This document shows, piece after piece, positions 17,148-26,993 of a stretch of 50,175 nt of DNA. The DNA is taken from NCBI GenBank assembly GCA_021205455.1, contig JAJPXL010000015.1, positions 1-50,175 on the forward strand. Reading direction: 5' to 3'. Source of the stretch: Clostridiales bacterium (GTDB taxonomy: Bacteria; Bacillota; Clostridia; Oscillospirales; Oscillospiraceae). The notes beneath the pieces were generated by a model. It did not search any database. It had not been told where the DNA came from and was given only the letters and a program-made list of their open reading frames with translations. The translations under genes were made by a program, and so were the position numbers. How positions within the stretch are numbered: the stretch's first letter is position 1; the number at the start of each line of letters is the position of its first letter.

Positions 17148-18410
17148 ATGGCAAAACGTGCAGTAAAAAAGGGCCCCACGCCGGAAGAGGATGCAAAGGA
17201 ATTCTTTGCGGCGCTGGATCAGATTGAAGAAGAACGCGGCATTCCCAAATCCTATATGCTGGAGAAGATCGAGCAGGCCCTGCTCACCGCTTATAAGCAT
17301 GACCACGACAAAATCACGGATAACGTCTCCGTGATTTTCGACGAGGAGAAGTCTGACATCCGCATGGTGGTACGCCGTGACGTGGTGGAGGAAGTGGACA
17401 ATCCGGACACGGAGATCTCCCTGGAGGACGCCCGCCAGCATTTGCCCTCCGTCCAACTGGGGGACGTGGTAAAGAAGGAAATCAAAATCAAGAACTTTGG
17501 CCGGGTGGCGGCCCAGACCGCCCGCCAGGTCATCGTCCAGGGCATCCGGGAGGCGGAGCGCAACATGGTCTTTGACGCCTTCAACGCCAAGGCCAAGGAG
17601 ATGCTCTCCGGCACCGTGTCCCGCACGGACCCCCGCACCGGCGCGCTGTATGTGCGGCTGAATGCAGGGAAGGAAAAGACCGACGCCCTCCTGTCCGCAA
17701 ATGAGCAGGTCAGGGGCGAGTACTACAAGGAAGGCGACCGCATCCGCGTCTATGTGGTGGAGGTGCGCCGCACCACCCGGGGCACCCAGGTGGTGATTTC
17801 CCGCACCCATGCGGGGCTGGTGAAGCGGCTCTTTGAGCTGGAGGTGCCGGAAATCTTCGACGGTGTGGTGGAGATCAAATCCATCGCCCGGGAGGCCGGC
17901 AGCCGCACCAAGATGGCCGTCTGGTCCAACGACCCGGAGGTCGACCCCATCGGGGCCTGCGTAGGCACCCGAGGCGCGCGGGTCAGTGCCATCGTGGAGG
18001 AGCTTCACGGCGAAAAGGTGGACATCATCAAGTATAACGAGGACATGAGCGCCTACATCGCCGCAGCCCTGGCCCCCGCATCGGTACTCAGCGTGACCAT
18101 GGTGGAGGAGAAGAGCTACCGCGTGGTGGTGCCCGATGACCAGCTGAGCCTCGCCATCGGCAAGGAGGGGCAGAACGCCCGCCTGGCCGCCCGACTCACC
18201 GGCTGCAAAATCGACATCAAGAGCCTCTCCGCCGCCCAAGAGGAGGAAGCACAGAAGGCAGCCCAGGCCGAGGCCGAGGCGGAGGAATCGCCACTACTGG
18301 ATGCGGAAACGGAGGCGCTGTTCTCCGATGAGGCCGAAGCCGCCGCAGACCAGGGCGATGACCTGTTCGCGCCGGAGGAGGACGCCCCGGCGGAGGAGCC
18401 CGAAGAATAA
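17148..18410 (+). CDS. nusA: Transcription termination/antitermination factor NusA
   Basis: 420 residues. NusA binds RNA polymerase and affects pausing, termination and antitermination. The N-terminal domain contains [21 protein letters not shown]. The S1 domain contains [19 protein letters not shown]1 has [28 protein letters not shown], and KH2 has [24 protein letters not shown]. It ends in an acidic Glu/Ala-rich tail (about 365-420) rather than the repeated domains of proteobacteria. It has a Lys/Arg-rich N-terminal extension of about ten residues. Confidence 0.97.
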   Translation: MAKRAVKKGPTPEEDAKEFFAALDQIEEERGIPKSYMLEKIEQALLTAYKHDHDKITDNVSVIFDEEKSDIRMVVRRDVVEEVDNPDTEISLEDARQHLPSVQLGDVVKKEIKIKNFGRVAAQTARQVIVQGIREAERNMVFDAFNAKAKEMLSGTVSRTDPRTGALYVRLNAGKEKTDALLSANEQVRGEYYKEGDRIRVYVVEVRRTTRGTQVVISRTHAGLVKRLFELEVPEIFDGVVEIKSIAREAGSRTKMAVWSNDPEVDPIGACVGTRGARVSAIVEELHGEKVDIIKYNEDMSAYIAAALAPASVLSVTMVEEKSYRVVVPDDQLSLAIGKEGQNARLAARLTGCKIDIKSLSAAQEEEAQKAAQAEAEAEESPLLDAETEALFSDEAEAAADQGDDLFAPEEDAPAEEPEE

Positions 18411-18449
18411 CGCGCAGAGCGCTGCGCTGGAAGCGAGGAGGGAAACCTC

Positions 18450-18725
18450 ATGCCAAAGAAAATTCCCATGCGGCAGTGCGTCGGCTGCCGGGAGATGAAG
18501 CCCAAGCGGGAGCTGATTCGGGTGGTGAAAAGCCCGGAGGGGGAGCTCTCCCTGGATTTCCGGGGGAAGAAGCCCGGACGGGGCGCTTACGTCTGCCCGA
18601 ATCCGGCCTGTCTGAAAAAGGCGAAGAAGTCCAACGCCCTGGGCCGCGCCTTTGAGATGGCCATCCCCGCCGAGGTCTATGACGCGCTGGAGGCACAGAT
18701 GACCGAGAGGGACGCGGATGGATAG
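18450..18725 (+). CDS. rnpM: YlxR/RnpM family RNA-binding protein
   Basis: 91 residues of the DUF448 family. Motifs are [22 protein letters not shown] and [16 protein letters not shown]. Members bind RNA; in Bacillus subtilis YlxR (RnpM) has been linked to RNase P. It overlaps the next gene by eight bases. It stands in its usual position between nusA and the L7Ae-like gene. The ribosome binding site GAGGAGGG is strong. Confidence 0.94.
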   Translation: MPKKIPMRQCVGCREMKPKRELIRVVKSPEGELSLDFRGKKPGRGAYVCPNPACLKKAKKSNALGRAFEMAIPAEVYDALEAQMTERDADG

Positions 18726-19110
18726 CCGATTTCTGTCCCTGCTGGGGCTGTGCAAGCGGGCCGGGAAGCTGGCTGGCGGGGAGACGCTGGCGCTGGAGGC
18801 CATCGAGGCCCACAAGGCCCGCCTGGTGCTGGTGACGGAGGACTGCTCCCCCCGCTCCCTGCGGAAGCTGACCAACGCCTGCGGCGACCGGGTCCCTCTG
18901 ATGCAGGTGGCCCTCAGCCGGGCGGCGCTGGGCGGCGCCCTGGGCTGGGAGGCCTGCGCGGCTGTGGCCGTGGAGGATGCGGGCTTTGCCGCCAGGCTGG
19001 CCGGGTTTGTGGCCCAGGCTCAGCCGGAGTACGCGGCCCTGGCGGAGGCGGTTGCCGCCCGGCAGGAGAAGCTGCTCCGCAGAAAGAAAGAGAAGCCCCG
19101 GAAGAAGTGA
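18718..19110 (+). CDS. L7Ae-like RNA-binding protein (YlxQ family)
   Basis: 130 residues. L7Ae/L30e fold: FLSLLGLCKRAGKLAGGETLALEAIEAHKARLVLVTEDCSPRSLRKLTNAC. Such proteins bind kink-turns in RNA. YlxQ is regularly found between YlxR and IF-2 in Firmicutes, but its cellular job is not settled. The C-terminal tail is very basic (RRKKEKPRKK), which should add general RNA affinity. It starts inside the ylxR 3' end, so the two are co-translated. Confidence 0.92.
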   Translation: MDSRFLSLLGLCKRAGKLAGGETLALEAIEAHKARLVLVTEDCSPRSLRKLTNACGDRVPLMQVALSRAALGGALGWEACAAVAVEDAGFAARLAGFVAQAQPEYAALAEAVAARQEKLLRRKKEKPRKK

Positions 19111-19140
19111 CCCCCCTTCCCCAGGCTTTCCGATAGTACC

Positions 19141-19221
19141 AATCCCTTTGGGATTTCACACAATACCGCGGGCGCTGCCGCCATACCGGCAGCGGCGTCG
19201 GGCGGTATGGATTGTAGGAGG
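19141..19221 (+). promoter_or_regulatory. Structured leader before infB
   Basis: Two hairpins: a small one (AATCC / GGATT, 19141-19155) and a large one with outer arms 19161-19169 / 19202-19214 and inner arms CGCTGCCG (19173-19180) / CGGCAGCG (19187-19194). The large one ends just before the AGGAGG at 19216-19221. It may affect infB translation or mRNA processing. No T-run is present. Confidence 0.45.
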
Positions 19222-19235
19222 TGGCTGATTTAAGT

Positions 19236-21659
19236 ATGGATAACAAGTATAGGGTTCGCGAGGTAGCGAAGGATTTCACCCTGAACGGGAAGGCAATCGG
19301 CAACAAAGCGGTGACGGAGATTTTGACGAAGTACGCCGCCGCCCCCAGCAGCACCCAGGCGGTGCTGAGCGAGAGCGAGCTTGCCATTCTCTTTGACTAC
19401 CTGACGCTGAACAATCAAATTGACGATTTGGCGGAGGTGTTCGCAGAGGCGGCCCCGGCCAAACCCGCCCAGGAGGAGCAGGCCCAGAAGAAGCCGAAGA
19501 AGGCTGCTCCCTCCAAGGGCGACAAGCCGGAGGGCTCCTCCAAGAGCGCCGCAGCCGAGCAGCCCAAGGCGGCGAAAACGCCTGCCAAGGGGGGCAGTAA
19601 GCCCACGGCTCCGGCCAAACCGTCGGAAGCGCCGAAAACCCAGGACGGCAAGGCGCAGCCCGCCAGCCGTGTGCCCCAGAAGAAGGTGGTCAACACCCGC
19701 AACAATGTGGATGTGAACCTGGGCCGCTATGACGCCCACTTGGATGAGCTGGCCCCGGACCATGCCGACCGGATGGTCAGCGGCAAGCAGAAGATTTCCT
19801 CCAAGCGTTCCCAGCAGCAGCGCACGGGCAAGCAGTCCGCCAAGCGCCGCCAGGAGGAGCAGCAGCAGCGCCTGCGCAGGATGCAGCAGGAAGCCGCCCG
19901 GAAGGCCCCGGTGAAGGTGCAGATCCCCGATGAGATCACCGTGGGCGAGCTGGCCCTCCGGATGAAAAAGTCCGCCGCCGAGGTGGTGAAGAAGCTGATT
20001 TCCGAGGGCGTCATGGCCTCCGTCAGCGACACCATCGATTTCGACACCGCCGCCATCGTGGCCGAGGAGCTGGGCTGCAAGGTGGAGCATGAGGTGGTTG
20101 TCACCATCGAGGAGCGGCTCATTGACACCACCGAGGACGCCGAGGCCGACCTGGTGCCCCGCGCTCCGGTCATCGTAGTCATGGGCCACGTCGACCACGG
20201 CAAGACCTCCCTGCTGGACTATATCCGTTCCTCCAGCGTGGCCTCCGGCGAGGCGGGCGGCATCACCCAGGCCATCGGCGCGTATCAGGTGAAGGTGCAG
20301 GATAAGATGGTCACCTTCCTGGATACCCCCGGCCACGAGGCGTTCACCGCCATGCGGGCCCGGGGCGCTATGGTGACGGACATCGCCATCCTGGTGGTGG
20401 CCGGGAACGACGGCATCATGCCCCAGACCGTGGAGGCCATCAACCACGCCAAGGCGGCGGGGATTCCCATCGTCGTGGCCGTCAACAAGATGGACCTGCC
20501 CGGAGCCGATGCGGAAAAGGTGAAGCAGGAGCTGACCAAGTATGACCTGCTGGCCGAGGACTGGGGCGGCGACACCATTGTGGTGCCCATTTCCGCCAAG
20601 ACCGGCCAGGGCATTGACGAACTGCTGGAGAACGTGCTGCTGGTGGCCGAGATGCGGGAGCTGAAGGCGAACCCGAACCGCGCCGCCAAGGGCAGCGTCA
20701 TCGAGGCACGGCTGGATAAGGGCCGCGGCCCCATCGCCACCCTGCTGGTGCAGAACGGCACCCTGAAGGTGGGCGACGTCATCATCGCCGGAACGGCGGT
20801 GGGCCGCGTCCGCGCCATGACCGACTACCGGGGCCGCCGCCTGAAAACCGCCGGCCCCTCCGTGCCGGTGGAGATTACCGGTATGTCCGAGGTGCCCGGC
20901 GCAGGGGATGACTTCTACGCCGTGGCCGATGAGCGCATGGCCCGGGAGCTGGCCGAGCAGCGCAAGCAGGAGCAGAAGGCGGCAGCTGCCGCGCCTGTGG
21001 CCAAGAAGGTCAGCCTGGACGACCTGTTCGACCAGATCAGCGCCGGCGACGTGAAGGATTTGAACATCATCGTCAAGGCGGATGTCCAGGGCAGCGTGGA
21101 AGCGGTGAAGGAGAATCTGGAGAAGATTTCCAACGACGAGGTGCGGGTCCGCGTCATTCACGGCGGCGTAGGCGCCATCAACGAGAGCGACGTTATGCTG
21201 GCCTCCACCTCCAATGCCATCATTGTGGGCTTCAACGTCCGCCCGGAGCCGGTGGCCAAGAGCATGGCCGAGCGCAACAAGGTGGATATGCGGATGTACC
21301 GGGTCATTTACGAGTGCATCGAGGAAATCGAGGCCGCCATGAAGGGCCTGCTTGCCCCCAAGTACAAAGAGGTGGAGCTGGGCCGTGTGGAGGTCCGCCA
21401 GGTCTACAAAATCACCAACGTGGGCATGGTGGCCGGCTCCTATGTGCTGGAGGGCAAGGCCACCCGCTCCGCCAAGGTACGGCTGGTGCGGGACGGCGTC
21501 GTCATCTACGAGGGCGAGATTGCATCCCTCCAGCGCTTCAAGGACTCCGTCCGGGAGGTGGCCGCAGGTTACGAGTGCGGCATCACCCTGGAGAAGTTCA
21601 GCGACGTGAAGGTGGGCGACATCCTGGAATGCTATGAAATGCAGGAGATTCAGCAGTGA
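19236..21659 (+). CDS. infB: Translation initiation factor IF-2
   Basis: About 807 residues. IF-2 is the GTPase that brings initiator tRNA to the ribosome. The N-terminal part is a Lys/Ala/Pro-rich linker, followed by the IF2-N domain ([28 protein letters not shown]). The G domain has [20 protein letters not shown] and SAKTGQG. Later comes the IF2-type C-terminal region with [10 protein letters not shown] and [17 protein letters not shown] chose the ATG at 19236, giving [14 protein letters not shown] as in other IF-2 proteins. The GTG at 19221 lies directly on the AGGAGG and is unlikely. A strong terminator follows at 21686. Confidence 0.96.
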   Translation: MDNKYRVREVAKDFTLNGKAIGNKAVTEILTKYAAAPSSTQAVLSESELAILFDYLTLNNQIDDLAEVFAEAAPAKPAQEEQAQKKPKKAAPSKGDKPEGSSKSAAAEQPKAAKTPAKGGSKPTAPAKPSEAPKTQDGKAQPASRVPQKKVVNTRNNVDVNLGRYDAHLDELAPDHADRMVSGKQKISSKRSQQQRTGKQSAKRRQEEQQQRLRRMQQEAARKAPVKVQIPDEITVGELALRMKKSAAEVVKKLISEGVMASVSDTIDFDTAAIVAEELGCKVEHEVVVTIEERLIDTTEDAEADLVPRAPVIVVMGHVDHGKTSLLDYIRSSSVASGEAGGITQAIGAYQVKVQDKMVTFLDTPGHEAFTAMRARGAMVTDIAILVVAGNDGIMPQTVEAINHAKAAGIPIVVAVNKMDLPGADAEKVKQELTKYDLLAEDWGGDTIVVPISAKTGQGIDELLENVLLVAEMRELKANPNRAAKGSVIEARLDKGRGPIATLLVQNGTLKVGDVIIAGTAVGRVRAMTDYRGRRLKTAGPSVPVEITGMSEVPGAGDDFYAVADERMARELAEQRKQEQKAAAAAPVAKKVSLDDLFDQISAGDVKDLNIIVKADVQGSVEAVKENLEKISNDEVRVRVIHGGVGAINESDVMLASTSNAIIVGFNVRPEPVAKSMAERNKVDMRMYRVIYECIEEIEAAMKGLLAPKYKEVELGRVEVRQVYKITNVGMVAGSYVLEGKATRSAKVRLVRDGVVIYEGEIASLQRFKDSVREVAAGYECGITLEKFSDVKVGDILECYEMQEIQQ

Positions 21660-21685
21660 GCTGGTCTGCCTGCCTCCAACCGAGG

Positions 21686-21728
21686 CTTGCCTGCATCGGA
21701 GCGCTTTGCTCCGGTGCAGGCAGTTTTT
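21686..21728 (+). terminator. Intrinsic terminator after infB
   Basis: A long GC stem with TGCAGGC arms (about 21689-21721) around GCTTT, followed by AGTTTTTG. It closes the rimP-infB operon. Confidence 0.88.
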
Positions 21729-21777
21729 GTCGCTCCGCGCCCCGATGATTCCCGGCGCTGAACGGCGAAACCATGGA

Positions 21778-21806
21778 TTGTAAACCGGCCAAACCTGTGG
21801 TATACT
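21778..21806 (+). promoter_or_regulatory. Promoter of polA
   Basis: TTGTAA (21778-21783), 17-base spacer, TATACT (21801-21806) with TGG before the -10 (extended -10). It lies about 60 bases before the polA ATG. Confidence 0.6.
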
Positions 21807-21868
21807 TTATACTACCATCCAAGTTGACAGTTTTCTTTAATGAGTATCTTATTGGGGGATATAATAGT

Positions 21869-24532
21869 ATGAAACTGATGGCCATTGACGGCAACTCCAT
21901 TGTGAACCGCGCCTTTTACGGCGTGAAGCTGCTCTCCACCCGGGATGGGCGGTACACCAACGCCATTTACGGCTTCCTGACGATTTTATTAAAGCTGCTG
22001 GACGAGGAGCAGCCGGAGGGGCTGTGCGTCACCTTTGACCGGAAGGCCCCCACCTTCCGGCATACGGCCTATGAGGGGTACAAGGCCAACCGCCACCCCA
22101 TGCCGGAGGAGCTGGCTCAGCAGATGCCGGTGCTGAAAGAGGTGCTGGCGGCCATGAACATCCCCATGTACGAGCTGGACGGATGGGAGGCGGACGACCT
22201 GCTGGGCACCATCTCCCGCAAGTGCGAGGCTGCGGGGTGGGACTGCATCATCTCCACCGGCGACAAGGACTCCCTCCAGCTGGTGACCGACCACACAACG
22301 GTGAAGCTGGTCACCTCCCGCATGGGCCAGACAACCACCACCAACGTGACCCCCGAGGTGTTCCGGGCGCAGTACGGCTTTGACCCCATCCACATGATCG
22401 ACCTGAAGGCCCTGATGGGGGACTCCTCGGACAACTACCCCGGCGTGAAGGGCATTGGGGAAAAGACCGCCATGGGGCTGGTGCAGCAGTACGGCAGCGT
22501 GGAGGAACTCTATGCCCGCTTTGATGAGATTCCGCTGAAGCCCGCCCAGCGCAAGCGCCTGGACGAGGGGCGGGAGGACGCGAGGCTGAGCTACGACCTG
22601 GCCACCATCCGCACCGACGCCCCCATTGACTTTGCGCCGGAGCAGGCGAAGCGCCGCTGCTATGACAATGATAAACTGTACAGTCTGTTTTTGGACCTGG
22701 AGTTCTCCAAACTGATTGCCCGATTTGGGCTGACCCCGCCGGAGGCCTCTCCGGTGCAGGCCCAGGAGGAGCCGGAGGCTCGTGCGGAGGTGGTGGAGGT
22801 CACCACCGAGGCGCAGTTCCAGACCCTGCTGCCAAAATGGCAGGCGGCGGACTATGTGGTGGTGCTGCCCCAGGACGATTTGGCGGCCGTTCTCGTCGGC
22901 CTGGAGGGGGGTGAAGGCCAGTCCTGGCTGTACGACATCCGCTGGAACCGCTATGAGGGGGACTATAACGCCCTGCTCCGGGCGCTCTTCTCCAAAGAGG
23001 TGAAGAAGGCGGCCCACTGCGTCAAGGAGCTGTGCAATCAGCTGCTGCGGCAGGGGCTGCCGGCGGAGGGCTTCGTCTTTGACACGGCCCTGGGGGCCTA
23101 CCTGCTGGAGCCCACAGCGGGGAGCTACGACCTGCACCGCCTGGCCATGACCTATTTCAAGCGGGACATGGAATCCGGCCCACAGAAGAAGGCCGAGGAC
23201 GGGCTCCAGCCCCTGTCCGACGACCTGAAAGAGCAGACCGCCCGGTATGAGGACAGCGCCCTGATTGCCGCCCTTCGTGATGCGGAGGGGAAGAAGCTGG
23301 AGGAGTACGGCCTGACGAGCGTCCTGACCGACATCGAGCTGCCCCTCTGCCCGGTGCTGGCGGAGATGGAGCGGGCCGGTGTGCTGGTGGACAGGCAGGC
23401 GCTGGTGTCCTTTGGGGAGATGCTGCAAACCGGCATCGCCGCCGCTCAGTCCGCCATCTATGGCTACGCCGGGGAGGAGTTCAACATCAACTCCACCCAG
23501 CAGCTGGGTCACATCCTGTTTGACAAACTCCAGCTGCCCGCCTACAAAAAGACGAAGCGGGGCTACTCCACCTCCGCCGAGGTGCTGGAGAAGCTGGAGG
23601 GCCACCACCCCATCATCGGGGAGATTTTGGAGTACCGCCAGCTGACCAAGCTGAAATCCACCTATGTGGACGGGCTGACCAAGGTCATCGAGCCGGACGG
23701 CCGCATCCGCACCTCCTTCCAGAACACCGTCACCGCCACAGGGCGGCTGTCCTCGGTGGAGCCGAATTTGCAGAACATTCCCGTCCGCACCCCCCTGGGG
23801 GCGGAGATGCGGAAGATGTTCATCGCAGCCCCCGGCAACGTGCTGGTGGATGCGGACTACTCCCAAATCGAGCTGCGGCTGCTGGCCCACATCGCAGACG
23901 ACAAGGCCATGCAGGAGGGCTTCAACAGCCTGGGGGTGGACATCCACACCGCCACCGCCGCCCAGGTGTTCGGCGTGCCGCTGGAGGATGTGACCCGGGA
24001 GATGCGCTCCGCCGCCAAGGCGGTAAACTTCGGCATCGTCTACGGCATCTCCGCCTACTCCCTGGCCCAGGACCTTCACGTCACCGTGGCGGAGGCCAAG
24101 GACTATATGGAGCGGTACTTCGCCACCTACTCCGGCGTGCGGGCCTATCAGAAGGCGGTGGTGGAGCAGGCCAAGGCGGATGGATACGTCTCCACCCTGG
24201 CGGGGCGGCGGCGCTGGCTGCCGGAGCTGAAAAGCAGCAACTTCAACCTCCGCTCCTTCGGGGAGCGGGTGGCGCTGAATATGCCCATTCAGGGCACGGC
24301 GGCGGACATCATCAAGCTGGCCATGATCCGGGTGCAGGACCGGCTGAAAGCGGAGGGCTTACAGGGCCGATTGGTGTTGCAGGTCCACGACGAGCTGATC
24401 GTAGAGTGCCCGGAGGCGGAAGGCCAGCAGGTGGCCCAGCTGCTGGAGGAGGAGATGGAACAGGTCATCTCCCTGAAGGTGCCGCTGGTGGCCGAGGCCA
24501 AGGTGGGCCACAGCTGGGCGGACGCCCATTGA
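21869..24532 (+). CDS. polA: DNA polymerase I
   Basis: 887 residues from the ATG at 21869 (MKLMAIDGNSIVNRAFYG), preceded by GGGGG. It fills gaps after repair and primer removal. The 5'-3' exonuclease domain (about 1-290) has WEADDLLGT, STGDKDSLQLV and GDSSDNYPGVKGIGEKTA. The central 3'-5' exonuclease region lacks the acidic residues needed for proofreading, as in many Gram-positive PolA proteins. The polymerase has motif A VDADYSQIELRLLAH, motif B RSAAKAVNFGIVYG and motif C LQVHDELIVE. rimI and tsaD follow closely. Confidence 0.97.
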   Translation: MKLMAIDGNSIVNRAFYGVKLLSTRDGRYTNAIYGFLTILLKLLDEEQPEGLCVTFDRKAPTFRHTAYEGYKANRHPMPEELAQQMPVLKEVLAAMNIPMYELDGWEADDLLGTISRKCEAAGWDCIISTGDKDSLQLVTDHTTVKLVTSRMGQTTTTNVTPEVFRAQYGFDPIHMIDLKALMGDSSDNYPGVKGIGEKTAMGLVQQYGSVEELYARFDEIPLKPAQRKRLDEGREDARLSYDLATIRTDAPIDFAPEQAKRRCYDNDKLYSLFLDLEFSKLIARFGLTPPEASPVQAQEEPEARAEVVEVTTEAQFQTLLPKWQAADYVVVLPQDDLAAVLVGLEGGEGQSWLYDIRWNRYEGDYNALLRALFSKEVKKAAHCVKELCNQLLRQGLPAEGFVFDTALGAYLLEPTAGSYDLHRLAMTYFKRDMESGPQKKAEDGLQPLSDDLKEQTARYEDSALIAALRDAEGKKLEEYGLTSVLTDIELPLCPVLAEMERAGVLVDRQALVSFGEMLQTGIAAAQSAIYGYAGEEFNINSTQQLGHILFDKLQLPAYKKTKRGYSTSAEVLEKLEGHHPIIGEILEYRQLTKLKSTYVDGLTKVIEPDGRIRTSFQNTVTATGRLSSVEPNLQNIPVRTPLGAEMRKMFIAAPGNVLVDADYSQIELRLLAHIADDKAMQEGFNSLGVDIHTATAAQVFGVPLEDVTREMRSAAKAVNFGIVYGISAYSLAQDLHVTVAEAKDYMERYFATYSGVRAYQKAVVEQAKADGYVSTLAGRRRWLPELKSSNFNLRSFGERVALNMPIQGTAADIIKLAMIRVQDRLKAEGLQGRLVLQVHDELIVECPEAEGQQVAQLLEEEMEQVISLKVPLVAEAKVGHSWADAH

Positions 24533-24562
24533 GAAACGCAGACAGAATTGTGAGGAATCGCC

Positions 24563-25075
24563 ATGAATTTTGTACCATATAACGCCAGCATCGCCAAGCG
24601 GGAGCCGGTGGGCTACCGCCTGCTCCCCATGGACCGGGACACCGCAGAGCAGGTGGCCCAAATCGAGGCCCAGAACTTCTCCCACCCCTGGACGCTGGAG
24701 ATGCTGGAGGAGGAGCTGGAGAACCCCCTGTCCTCCTTCATCGTGGCCTACGGCAGCAACGATGTGGTGCTGGGCTACGCGGGGCTGACGGTGGTGTCCG
24801 GAGAGGGCTACATCAACAACATCGCCGTCCGGCAGGAATACCGGAAGCAGGGGGTGGCCTCGGCGCTGCTGGGGGTGTTCTTAAAGTTCGGCCGGGCGCA
24901 AAACCTGTCCTTCCTGACGCTGGAGGTGCGCCCGTCCAACGTCGCAGCCAAGAACCTTTACATGAAGCACGGCTTTGCCCAGGTGGGCCGCCGGAAGGAC
25001 TACTATGACGACCCGAAGGAGGACGCCCTCATTATGACGCTGGACTTTCGGGCGGAAGCGGAGGAACCGGTATGA
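24563..25075 (+). CDS. rimI: Ribosomal-protein-alanine N-acetyltransferase RimI
   Basis: 170 residues. GNAT fold with YINNIAVRQEYRKQGVASALL (acetyl-CoA pyrophosphate loop) and LTLEVRPSNVAAKNLYMKHGFAQVGRRKDYY, the RimI signature. It acetylates N-terminal alanine, classically of ribosomal protein S18. Its stop overlaps the tsaD start by four bases. The rimI-tsaD pair is common; tsaB and tsaE, often alongside, are not in this window. Confidence 0.93.
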   Translation: MNFVPYNASIAKREPVGYRLLPMDRDTAEQVAQIEAQNFSHPWTLEMLEEELENPLSSFIVAYGSNDVVLGYAGLTVVSGEGYINNIAVRQEYRKQGVASALLGVFLKFGRAQNLSFLTLEVRPSNVAAKNLYMKHGFAQVGRRKDYYDDPKEDALIMTLDFRAEAEEPV

Positions 25076-26103
25076 TACTCCTGGCCGTGGAATCCTCCTG
25101 TGACGAGACCGCCGTAGCGGTGGTGGAGGACGGGCGCAGGGTGCTATCCGATGCCATCGCCTCCCAGGTGGATATGCACACGATTTACGGCGGCGTAGTG
25201 CCGGAGATCGCCTCCCGCAAGCACCTGGAGGCCATCTACCAGCTGGCGGACCAGGCCCTTCTGGATGCGGGCATCACCCGGCGGGACATCGACGCTGTGG
25301 CCTGCACCTACGCCCCCGGCCTGATCGGGGCGGTGCTGGTGGGGGTGAACTTCGCCAAAAGCGCGGCCTACGGCCTGGGGGTGCCCCTGGTGCCGGTACA
25401 CCACGTCCGGGGACACATCGCCGCCAACTACATCACCCACCCCGACCTGGAGCCGCCCTTCCTGTGCCTCTGCGTCTCCGGGGGCAACACCCTGCTGGTG
25501 GATGTGCAGGACTATACGGAAATGCGCCTCCTGGGGGCCACCCGGGACGACGCGGCGGGGGAGTGCTTTGACAAGGTGGCCCGGGTGCTGGGCATCGGCT
25601 ATCCCGGCGGCGGCCCCATGGACCGGCTGAGCCAGGGGGGCGACCCCAAGCGGTACCGCCTCCCCCGCTCCAAGGTGGACGGCGCGCCGCTGGATATGTC
25701 CTTTTCCGGGCTGAAAACGGCGGCGCTGAACCTGATTCACAACGCCCAGCAGAAGGGGGAGGAACTGAACCTGCCCGACTTCGCCGCCAGCTTTGCCGCC
25801 GCCATTGCGGATGAGCTGGTGCCCCGCGCCATGCTGGCCTCAGAGGAGCTGGGCTACGGCAAGGTGGCCTGCGCCGGAGGCGTGGCCGCCAACTCCACCA
25901 TCCGCGCCCGGTTGGAGGAAGCCTGCGCCCAGCGGGGGGACAGGCTGTATCTGCCGAAGCTGTCCCTCTGCGGAGACAACGGGGCTATGATTGGTTGCCA
26001 AGGCTACTATGAGTTCCTGGCGGGCAATCTCGGAGACAGCAGCCTGAACGGCTACGCCAACCGGGACATCGGGCTGGACTGCCCGGCCCGGCGGAGAGGA
26101 TAG
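25072..26103 (+). CDS. tsaD: tRNA threonylcarbamoyladenosine synthase subunit TsaD
   Basis: 343 residues, full length. TsaD is the catalytic subunit that transfers threonylcarbamoyl to A37 of ANN-decoding tRNAs. ASKHA fold: ILAVESSCDETAVAVV at the N-terminus, metal-binding HHVRGH (about residues 107-112), CVSGGNTLLV, LGIGYPGGGPMDRL, FSGLKTA and the ending CGDNGAMIG. It is co-translated with rimI. Confidence 0.97.
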   Translation: MILLAVESSCDETAVAVVEDGRRVLSDAIASQVDMHTIYGGVVPEIASRKHLEAIYQLADQALLDAGITRRDIDAVACTYAPGLIGAVLVGVNFAKSAAYGLGVPLVPVHHVRGHIAANYITHPDLEPPFLCLCVSGGNTLLVDVQDYTEMRLLGATRDDAAGECFDKVARVLGIGYPGGGPMDRLSQGGDPKRYRLPRSKVDGAPLDMSFSGLKTAALNLIHNAQQKGEELNLPDFAASFAAAIADELVPRAMLASEELGYGKVACAGGVAANSTIRARLEEACAQRGDRLYLPKLSLCGDNGAMIGCQGYYEFLAGNLGDSSLNGYANRDIGLDCPARRRG

Positions 26104-26279
26104 AGCAGTATCTTGCAGAAATCGAGCAGTATATCACCCTTATTCATAGCGTATCCTGTGGCGGCAGCCGAACCTTCGTCAAACGCAACCGCCGGTTGAC
26201 AAAGTGCAAGGTCGGGATGGTGGCGGCGCAACCGCCCCATCTGCTACAATAATGCCATCAAATCAAGGAGGCATTTATC
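26104..26279. other. Intergenic stretch before the XRE regulator
   Basis: No gene seen. It holds a small palindrome CAACCGCCGGTTG (about 26187-26199) and, just before the next gene, an extended -10 TGCTACAAT. No obvious terminator for tsaD was found. Confidence 0.4.
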
Positions 26280-26924
26280 ATGAACCTGGCAGACAGAATT
26301 CAAACCTTACGGAAAGAGAAAGGCATTTCCCAGGAGGAGCTGGCGGAGCAGGCTGGGGTGTCCCGGCAGGCTGTGTCCAAATGGGAGAGCGGGCAGAGTA
26401 CGCCGGAGCTGGAAAAGCTCGTCCTGCTCAGCGACTACTTCGGCGTCACCACGGACTACCTGCTCAAAGGGACAGAACCCGTCCCCTCCGCCCCGGAGAA
26501 ACGGGCGGATGCGAGGATTTTCACCGTTATCGCCACGGCGTGCAACTTTGTGGGCCTGGTGACGGCGATCTGCATCTGGGTTGTCTGGCAGACAGAGGTG
26601 TCTGTGGCCGTTGGCTTCCTCCTGATGGCGGTGGGCTGCGCCGTCTTCGCTGTGGGGCAGTACATCGGGCAGCAGAAGCAGGACGCAAAGGAACTTTTTA
26701 CGCTGCTGAACGTGTGGCCGCTGACGCTGATGCCCATTTCCTGCGTGTTCAACATGATAGACGGGGTGCTGGGCGGTTCTTACTGGCAGCTGATGCCCAT
26801 TCCGGAGCTGAGCAATTCCCTCCTGAGCTACTGCCTGTGCTGGCTGCTGTACCTGGCCCTCTGCGCGGGAACGGATGTGACGGTATGGGGCAACCGGAAG
26901 GAGCGTCTTTCCCGGGAAAAGTAA
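26280..26924 (+). CDS. XRE-family regulator with membrane domain
   Basis: 214 residues. Residues 1-64 are a Cro/CI-type helix-turn-helix ([49 protein letters not shown]). From about residue 80 to the end there are about four hydrophobic segments (for example [19 protein letters not shown]), so the protein is a membrane-tethered DNA-binding protein. The ribosome binding site is AAGGAGG. It stands in front of a MATE exporter gene about 70 bases downstream, its most likely target. Confidence 0.88.
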   Translation: MNLADRIQTLRKEKGISQEELAEQAGVSRQAVSKWESGQSTPELEKLVLLSDYFGVTTDYLLKGTEPVPSAPEKRADARIFTVIATACNFVGLVTAICIWVVWQTEVSVAVGFLLMAVGCAVFAVGQYIGQQKQDAKELFTLLNVWPLTLMPISCVFNMIDGVLGGSYWQLMPIPELSNSLLSYCLCWLLYLALCAGTDVTVWGNRKERLSREK

Positions 26925-26993
26925 TACAATATGCTGTAATAATCGGATGATACTTTAAACTTTTGTTGCGCATCGGGATGTGAAGAAGATACT

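Noticed and set aside
19230-21161. 643-codon minus-strand frame opposite infB
   Set aside because: Antisense of IF-2, rich in His/Leu/Gly repeats with no domain; an effect of GC-rich third positions.
26204-26950. 248-codon plus-strand frame over the XRE gene
   Set aside because: Frame-shifted reading of the XRE regulator; Arg/Gly-rich and without helix-turn-helix.
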